DNA of 64,000 bases from Austropuccinia psidii (taxonomy: Eukaryota > Basidiomycota > Pucciniomycetes > Pucciniales > Sphaerophragmiaceae). The notes under the pieces were generated by a model. The model saw only the letters and a list, made by a program, of their open reading frames with translations, made no database searches and was not told the DNA's origin. Of the stretch, positions 57,307-64,000 are shown piece after piece (the stretch's first letter is position 1; each line of letters starts with the position of its first letter). The position numbers and the translations under genes were made by a program. The DNA lies in assembly GCA_023105745.1 (NCBI GenBank), contig JALGQZ010000006.1, positions 1,785,468-1,849,467 of the forward strand. The letters run 5' to 3'.

Positions 57307-59332
57307 TGTGAGCCTTTGAGATATGACCACATACCCAATAAGGTCACAAGAAAGACTCAGAATAATTATACCTTTAATATAATTATACTAAAATTACTTA
57401 GAATAATTATACATTAAAAATAATTACTTCAAAAATACAAAAATACCATAAATTGGTACAAAAATTCGTTTAACTTAAAAACCAATGAATCAACATGTGA
57501 AATAAGTCATACCATTGGATTCCCCATGGTAAAATACACATATACCATTTTTATGGCATATCTGTAAAGTCAATATTTAATGAGTTATAAGGAATAATAC
57601 CTTATAAAAACCATAAATCCTTGTTTATTTCAAGAACCAATGAAACAAAATGTGAAATAAATTATGCCATTGGATTCCCCATGAAACTTCACACATATAA
57701 CAATTAATGAGCTAATCTCCAAAGCTAATACTTAAGGAATTAACCTGAATATATGCACTTTTTTGGTCAACGCATATATTCAAGGATCATAGCTAATAAC
57801 TCTTAAACTATACAAGATAGAGTGATGAACCAAAAATAAAGTTACCACGTAATTACTGTAAGAACACAGATATGAACTTTATTTTACAATTTATAAACAA
57901 GGTTAAAACCTATGATGAAATATTGATAAAAATCAACAGAGCTGTTGACCACTTTGTTGTGAAGGTGGTCCAAACTTAAAGTAAAGTACACAGTTGGATT
58001 CTACTAGCTCATTCGTGAAGAATTACATAATTTTTATTATTAAATTCAGGGTATAACCCCCTGAAATCATGATTTGAAGTTTAAAATATTGAATTTTGAC
58101 AAGAAAGATGAGTTACAAGAAAAATCATCAAAATTAGAGTTTTGATGATGTAATGAAAAGCTCTTGGCAGCATAATGAGGTTATGTCAGGCTATCAGATT
58201 TAACTCCTTGAATTGCTGTAGCGTGTAAAACTCAAAAGCTATTAAAGATCAAAGTTTGAGCTTAAATTGAGCAGTTATGATCACCTACTGTAACCTTAAA
58301 TCAAGTTTAACAGTCATATGAGTGATAAAATTGGTGGATACTACTAATTTATGATTAAAACTAATAAAATCCAAGAAATTTGGGGTTCTGCCAAGCCTCT
58401 GATGTCATCAACTTTAGAGTTATAGTGATAACTCTAAATAATGGTGTAATAATGATGCAATATGGTTTGATCATGATGTAATCATCTCCAAACCTTAAAA
58501 TATTGATCAATTCCAGTGGATATGATCAGTACACGTCTACTAGAAGCCTGCTGGACTCTAGGAGGGAGGTATTTACTATAAATCGAGCTCTTTTTACTCT
58601 ATTTTCCCCTCAGACACATCAAAAACATTAAATCAATTAAATCAAAGGTAGTTTCTTTCTTCTTTATATATAAAACCATTATGTTATTAAAGACCAAAGA
58701 CCACCTTGTTATAATCATCTATTTTGACGTGATTAAATCATTTATTTAATTGTTTTTGCTAAAAATCTCTCTAAAAACTCATTTCCACGTAAAAATCAAG
58801 AATATTAGCAATTTTCTTTATTTTTATTGTAAATACAATTTGAAAAGGTTGTATTTATATTTTTTGGAGTAAAATATTACAAAATTATTATATTAAGTGT
58901 TAAAAGTAGGTTATTTTCTCTTATTATAATAACTTTCTCTTTATTATTATTTTAATAATTCCTTAATTAATATAAATAGTATTTATATTAATTTATAACT
59001 TTAATATTGGTAATATTATTGTTATTAATTGTTTTTTATTAATAAAAAACAATTTTTTACGCCTTTATTATTTGTTTGTAACAATAATAAAGTGCTTTTA
59101 AATATATTAATTATTTTATATTAATATATTTATTTTATTATATTACATTTTATAATATAAATTATATTATTATATTTTATTAATGATATAATTATTTGTA
59201 CGCCATAATTATAAAAATTCTTTATTATTATAATTATTTTTTATCTTATTTATTTCATTTATAAGGACATTCATAGTACAATAAGTAAAATATTAGTAAT
59301 TTTTACTTATTGTTTCATAGTCAAACCTTACA
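57307..59332 (+). repeat. element 2 3' LTR (family A)
   Basis: The 2026-bp LTR matches the 5' LTR with scattered substitutions. The TATA box is changed to TATAAATC (58577-58584). It contains a perfect 28-bp palindrome at 59027-59054, of which the 5' LTR and the solo LTR each keep only one arm. Confidence 0.94.
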
Positions 59333-59337
59333 AGATC

Positions 59338-59745
59338 TGTCTCAAGCAAATGGCTTGGATGGAACGTATGACAGAAATGAAAGGTTGGAATCCCAACAAG
59401 AATTTCAAACTCTTAGAAGAAAGAGCAATCAGAATCAAAGAGAACCAGGCAGCCATACAAGCCACAGAGAGATCTTGGCACAAGGAAGAGCCCAGTCAGA
59501 TTCAGGTACCCCCAGAAATGGAAGGAGAAGTCCCATCTTCCCCACAACAATCCAGCAGTTCCAGGCCTTACAAGCCAAAGGAAACTTCATCCAAGGCTCC
59601 CCAACCATTCCAGGTAGCTTCCAACAGGAGAAAAGGAGCCCAAGGGAGAAACAAAACTTCTTTCAACCAGAGGAAGAAGAAAGAAGACCCATTGATGAAA
59701 AAGCTGATGGACTTAGTCCAAGAAGTACACAAAATCAAAAAATAG
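59338..59745 (+). CDS. element 3 accessory protein, exon 2, part after element 2
   Basis: It continues the accessory frame after the insertion: MAWMERMTEMKGWNPNKNF, helical Glu/Arg-rich sequence, a Pro/Ser stretch, then a basic KGAQGRNKTSFNQRKKK and the end DPLMKKLMDLVQEVHKIKK, stopping at 59743-59745. GWNP and the C-terminal helix correspond to GWNP/GWHP and the DAM...MAR helix in elements 2 and 1. Confidence 0.65.
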   Translation, partial: CLKQMAWMERMTEMKGWNPNKNFKLLEERAIRIKENQAAIQATERSWHKEEPSQIQVPPEMEGEVPSSPQQSSSSRPYKPKETSSKAPQPFQVASNRRKGAQGRNKTSFNQRKKKEDPLMKKLMDLVQEVHKIKK

Positions 59746-60581
59746 TTGTACCTACAAATAGTTTTGATAGTTCTGACTCAATTGATCCAGAATTAATAAC
59801 TGAGACTACAATCCACACTCATGAGTTTGAAAACAAATTCACATGGACCAAATTGGCCCAATTCATGGATTGGACACATGAAACCTCAGAAAAAATGAGG
59901 ACAGAAGTGGAAACATTGAAAGAAGAAAATGCTTTCCAAGCAACAGTCATAAAAGACTTGAATACAAATCTGGCCAAAATTTGGACAGAATTTGAAAAAG
60001 CTAACAGACAGTTGAATTCAATTCTAGAAGAACAACAAACTGTGAGGAGAGATCTGAGGAGTATCCAGCAGCAACAGGATAGCTTTGATAAAGAAATTGA
60101 TTACCTCTATGACAGAGAAGACAATCAATACCCTCCAACACAAGGTCAACCCACTACCTCTACAAAATTGAAAGAAGAGGATAAAGACTATGACCAGGAA
60201 CCTGAATATCAGATTCCAAAGTCAAGATCAGAGTCAATGTACCAAGATGGGGAAAATCTCAGCTATTCAGAGAAACAGGCACTAAAACAGTTACCAGAAG
60301 TAGCAAACTGGCCAAAGTTCTCAGGAATTGGGGAATATGACCATATGGAAATCATTGACTATATTGATGGACTCTTTGTTGATGTCCCAAAGATACCAGA
60401 CTACTGGATCACAACAAGAATTAACACAGCATTCAGAGGCCATGCAAACATATGGTATACTGAGATGAAAGAAATACATGGCAGGAAAAGCTGGCCATGG
60501 TGGAGGAACCAGATTATACAAAAGTATAGCAATGGTAGTTGGATCTGGCAAAAGACCATGTCCTTTGAAAGTGATAGATAA
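59338..60581 (+). CDS. element 3 gag, main frame, part after element 2
   Basis: It continues the main frame from 48319: a Gln/Arg/Ser-rich leader (overlapping the accessory frame to 59745), then a coiled coil (60000-60110, RQLNSILEEQQTVRRDLRS) and capsid (VANWPKFSGIGEYDHME near 60301). It ends in TAA at 60579-60581; the same frame reopens at once with capsid sequence, so this is a nonsense mutation. Confidence 0.75.
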
Positions 60582-63500
60582 TCCACAGAAAAAGACCCAT
60601 ATGAATGGTGTCTCAAACAAACAAAAAGGCTAAAAGCTATTGATCCCAATATGACAATAGAAATGAGAAAACATAAACTCCTAACAAAATTGCCAGGAGA
60701 TCTAGAACATGCAGTCAAATGCAGATGCAACAACATCAGCAGCATTGATTACATAGCAAATGTCATACAAGATGTGAGGAAAAAAACCTCCATAGGAAGG
60801 TACACATCCTATAAACCAAACTTCAAAGACAAGAAGTCTTAAGTTAAAGAAACAAACAAAGAGAAAGGGAAAGACACCCCAAAAAAGAAATATGTGTGCC
60901 ACAACTGTGGATCACCAGACCACTATTCCAACAATTGCACAAAACCAAAAAAGAAAATATATGCAGTTGATGAAGAATCAGAAGAACAAACAGGTGACAA
61001 ATCTGATTCTGACAGTATGGGAAATGGTATGAGAGCAGAATCACAAAGTGAACCTGATACCATAGAAGAATACATAGTGGAATGCAATGAAGAAAGTTCA
61101 CTTGACATACAAGACATTGAATTAGATTCAGGAATACCACAAATAACAACAGACAAAGAGCTCTGTAAGCACACACAGAATGCACAAACATTCCTGGTAA
61201 CCCCAAATAGAGGGATGGGATTCATTCATGGAACACCTACAAAATTGACAGTTTACATTGAGAACTGTAAACATCCAATGATCATTGACACAGGAGAAAG
61301 TTGCTCCATAGTGGCAAAAGAATACTTAAACCAACACTTCCCCAAATGGGAAGAGGATATAATCCCAACAAAAGCTAGAAACTTTAAAAGTGCATCAGGC
61401 AAAATGCACTCACTGGGGACAATAATCAAAGAGATAATTATCCCACACCAAAAAGGAAATATCAGACTAGAACCTGAATTTGTAGTTCTAGAGAATGCAC
61501 ATGTACAAGGATTCTTACTAGGTACAGAGTACCAAAGAATGTATGGTATGGACATTTGCAATAGTAAAAATAGATATCTTACCATAGGTATAAACAAAGA
61601 CAAAAAACTTTCCTTTTACATAAATCATATAACAAATGATAAAACCCTGAAAGAACTAGTGGAAGAATTCAAAGAAGCCCAATATGGCACTCAACTCACC
61701 AGTAAAATGAAACTCAGCTTACTGAAAGTATTGAGGAAGCATAGAGGAGCTTTTGCAATAGGAGATGAACCACTAGGAAAAATAAAAGGACATGATATAG
61801 AATTATATCTGGATGTAGAAAGACCATACCCACCTATGCTTAGGAGACCACCATACCCAGCCAGCATGAAAACTAGGAAAGAAATTGAGAAACATATCAA
61901 TGAACTCCTAGAAATGGGGGTCATAAGGAAAATAGGACACAATGAGATAGTAGAAGTCACTACACCAGTCCTTATAACTTGGCATGATGGTAAATCCAGA
62001 CTATGTGGGGACTTCAGGGCTTGGAATAATTACACCAAAGCAGATAGGTACCCCATCCCAAGGATACCACATCCACTAGATAAGCTAGCAAAAGCCAAGT
62101 TTATTACAAAAATGGATTGCATGAAAGGCTTCCACCAGAATGGGGTGAAACCAGATTCTATTGAATTGCTAAGAATTATATGCCATATGGGCATATATAA
62201 ATATACTAGAATGCCATTTGGAATTAAGAATGCACCAGCCCATTTTCAGAGGATGATGGATACCATATTTCAAGATGAAATCATGGAAGGGTGGATGGTA
62301 GTGTACATTGATGATATCATAATATACTCAGAAACATGGGAAGACCATGTGAGGAAAATTGATAAAATATTGGGAAGATGTACACAAATAAACATGAAAA
62401 TATCTCTTAAAAAATGTAACTTTGGACAGCAAGAACTGCTAGCCCTAGGACACAAATTTTCAGGTTTAAGTCTAGCCATAGACCAAAATAAAATTGCTGC
62501 AGTACTGAAGAAACCAGTACCAAAGAACATTAAAGAAATGCAATCTTTTTTGGGCTTTGCTAGTTACTACAGGAGCCACATAAAAAACTTTGCACACATC
62601 ACAAGTAGCCTATACAAACTGTGCTCAAAAGATGTAGTCTTTGAAATTACCAAAGAAAGAAGAGATGCATTTGAGAAGATCAAATATGAACTGACCAATG
62701 CCCCTGTCCTGATGATGCCTGATTTTGAACTACCATTCAAACTATATATAGATGCAGCATGTAGCCAAGGACTAGGAGCAGCACTACACCAGAGGCAACT
62801 AGTGGATGGAATACCCAAAGAAGGAGTAATTTGCTATATATCAAGACAACTGAAAGACTCAGAAGCCAGATATGGAGCTACTCAGACAGAATGTCTCTGC
62901 TTGGTATGGGCGTTAGAAAAACTCCATTACTACTTAGAAGGAGCAGTATTTGAAGTTTTTACTGATTGAACAGCCCTCAAATCACTGTTGAACATGAAGA
63001 CAACAAACAGACACATGCTCAGGTGGCAAATAGCCATACAAGAATACAGAGGGAATATGACTATTATCTATAAAGAAGGGAAAAGTCATACTAATGCAGA
63101 TGGTCTCAGCAGGTGGCCACTGAAGAATGACCAAGAGAATACAGCATATGACCCAGAAAATGGGGCCAAAATACCCATACAATGCATGGAGATAGATAAG
63201 AGAAAGAACTTCAAACTATCAAACTGGGCATTAGGGAATGACCCATCAAACCCAGCACAGAGCTATGGGGAGAGCAAAGAGATACCCATATTGGGAATCA
63301 GCTCCTCTAATCTAAATACAGAGTTCTTTAGTATAGTACAATCATCATACAATAAACACAAACAGTGTAGTATATTGATACAACTATTAAACAAAAGTAC
63401 AGGAGTCCTGAACTAGAGAGCCAATTGGAAGAGCCATGGCTCAAAAACTTCAAAGAGAATACATTTTTTCTGATAGATGATCTACTATACCATAGGGAAA

Positions 63501-64000
63501 AACACACAAGTGCCCTGGTAATAATAAATAGAGAACATATTTCCCTGATACTACAGGAATGCCATGACTGCCCATACATGGGACATATGAGTGAAGAAAG
63601 AACTAAAGAAAGAGTCTTTAGCACAGCTTGGTAGCCAAAGTGGGAACAAGACTTGAGTGAATACATAAACACTTGTACCAGATGCCAAAAGCCAACAAAG
63701 GTCATGGCAAAAGATATGGATTACTTCAGAGTATAGAGGAGCCCAAACACCCCTGGGAAATAATAAACATGGATTGGGTGACAGGCCTGGTCCCTGGAGG
63801 AAAGGACAGCTTTAATGCATGCCTAGTAGTAGTAGACAGGTACAGCAAGAGTGTCAGATGTCTCCCCTGTCACAAAGAGGACACAGAAATGGACACAGCC
63901 ATATTGTTCTGGAACAATGTGATAGCAAACTGTGTAGTTCCAAGAATTATAATTAGTGACAGAGACCCTAAATTCACATCAGAATTTTGGACTAATCTAT
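60582..64000 (+). pseudogene. element 3 gag end and Pol, damaged, truncated by the window
   Basis: The same frame continues: capsid end (60600-60840, stop TAA 60840-60842), zinc knuckle CHNCGSPDHYSNNC from 60898, protease IIDTGESCS near 61281, reverse transcriptase with YIDDI at 62304, RNase H with YIDAACSQGLG near 62750. TGA at 62967-62969 falls in the TD-x-TA motif of RNase H. Near 63405-63416 the frame shifts by one base, integrase follows (HECHDC-like zinc domain near 63560, TAG 63632-63634 for Trp, a further shift near 63700), and MDWVTG near 63770 and SDRDPKF near 63957 give two of the three catalytic acids before the window ends. Confidence 0.85.

Larger units (their letters stand above)
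48635..59332 (+). mobile_element. element 2: full-length Ty3/Gypsy chromovirus nested in element 3
   Basis: Length 10,698 bp: 5' LTR 48635-50647, primer-binding region 50648-50666, accessory exon 51164-51313, gag-pol 51390-57188, polypurine tract 57295-57306, 3' LTR 57307-59332. The LTRs differ by scattered substitutions and a 13-14-bp indel, so the insertion is older than element 1. Pol has three in-frame stops. It belongs to the same LTR family as the solo LTR at 7591 and element 4, and is a sister to element 1 at protein level. Confidence 0.95.
45444..64000 (+). mobile_element. element 3: Ty3/Gypsy element, interrupted by element 2, runs off the window
   Basis: The parts are the 5' LTR (45444-46940), primer-binding region (46941-46960), a long AT-rich leader, a spliced accessory gene, and gag-pol. 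Element 2 (48635-59332) is inserted in the gag leader region. The integrase continues to the end of the window at 64000, so the 3' LTR is not seen. It itself landed in element 4. Stops and shifts in pol show that it is no longer active. Confidence 0.88.

Overview
The window is from a fungal nuclear genome, most likely a rust fungus (Pucciniales, order-level confidence high). Several decayed open reading frames and the retroelement proteins resemble families I associate with Austropuccinia psidii (myrtle rust). That species call rests on recall, not on a search. Bases are AT-rich, introns are short (58-85 nt) with GT-AG ends and CTRAY branch sites, and there is no operon structure or RNA gene I could recognise.

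Layout. 1-5.4 kb: two broken genes facing each other, a rust lineage-specific multi-exon gene (+) and an SNF2-type helicase gene (-). 5.4-7.6 kb: non-coding, ending in a TATA-like box. 7.6-19.7 kb: a solo LTR of family A (TSD ACTTC) that is split by a complete, young chromodomain-bearing Ty3/Gypsy element on the minus strand (element 1, 8736-18825, TSD AATAA, two LTRs of 1835 bp that look identical). 19.7-20.9 kb: a cysteine-rich gene broken by TGA codons. 20.9-31.3 kb: remnants of host genes on the minus strand (ELP1/IKI3 elongator subunit; a GH47 alpha-mannosidase C-terminal half), then a Tet-like 2-oxoglutarate/Fe(II) oxygenase gene on the plus strand. 31.3-34.3 kb: a broken gene of unknown family. 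34.5-36.5 kb: a 165-bp satellite running into a 500-N gap. 37-45.4 kb: wreckage of an old Ty3/Gypsy element (element 5) holding a solo LTR of family C (TSD AGCAC) and a rearranged family-A fragment (element 4). 45.4-64 kb: element 3, another Ty3/Gypsy element running off the window, into whose gag region the 10.7-kb element 2 inserted (48635-59332, TSD AGATC).

The most interesting signal is shared by elements 1, 2 and 3. Each has a small intron just upstream of gag. The start codon of the gag(-pol) frame lies inside that intron, 11-22 nt before its 3' splice site. Splicing removes this start codon and joins an upstream exon to the +1 frame of the gag leader, giving a separate protein of about 280-335 residues that overlaps the gag N-terminus. 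In all three diverged elements the frame offset is +1, and in elements 1 and 3 the spliced frame is fully open. Intron retention would therefore make Gag(-Pol) and splicing would make an accessory protein. The upstream exon in all three starts with TG directly after AG, so a leader exon ending in A would create its start codon at the splice junction.

Host genes in the window look like dead or dying copies that still carry introns, so they arose by DNA-level duplication, not retrotransposition. The window reads as a gene-poor, transposon-rich compartment with at least three layers of nested insertion.
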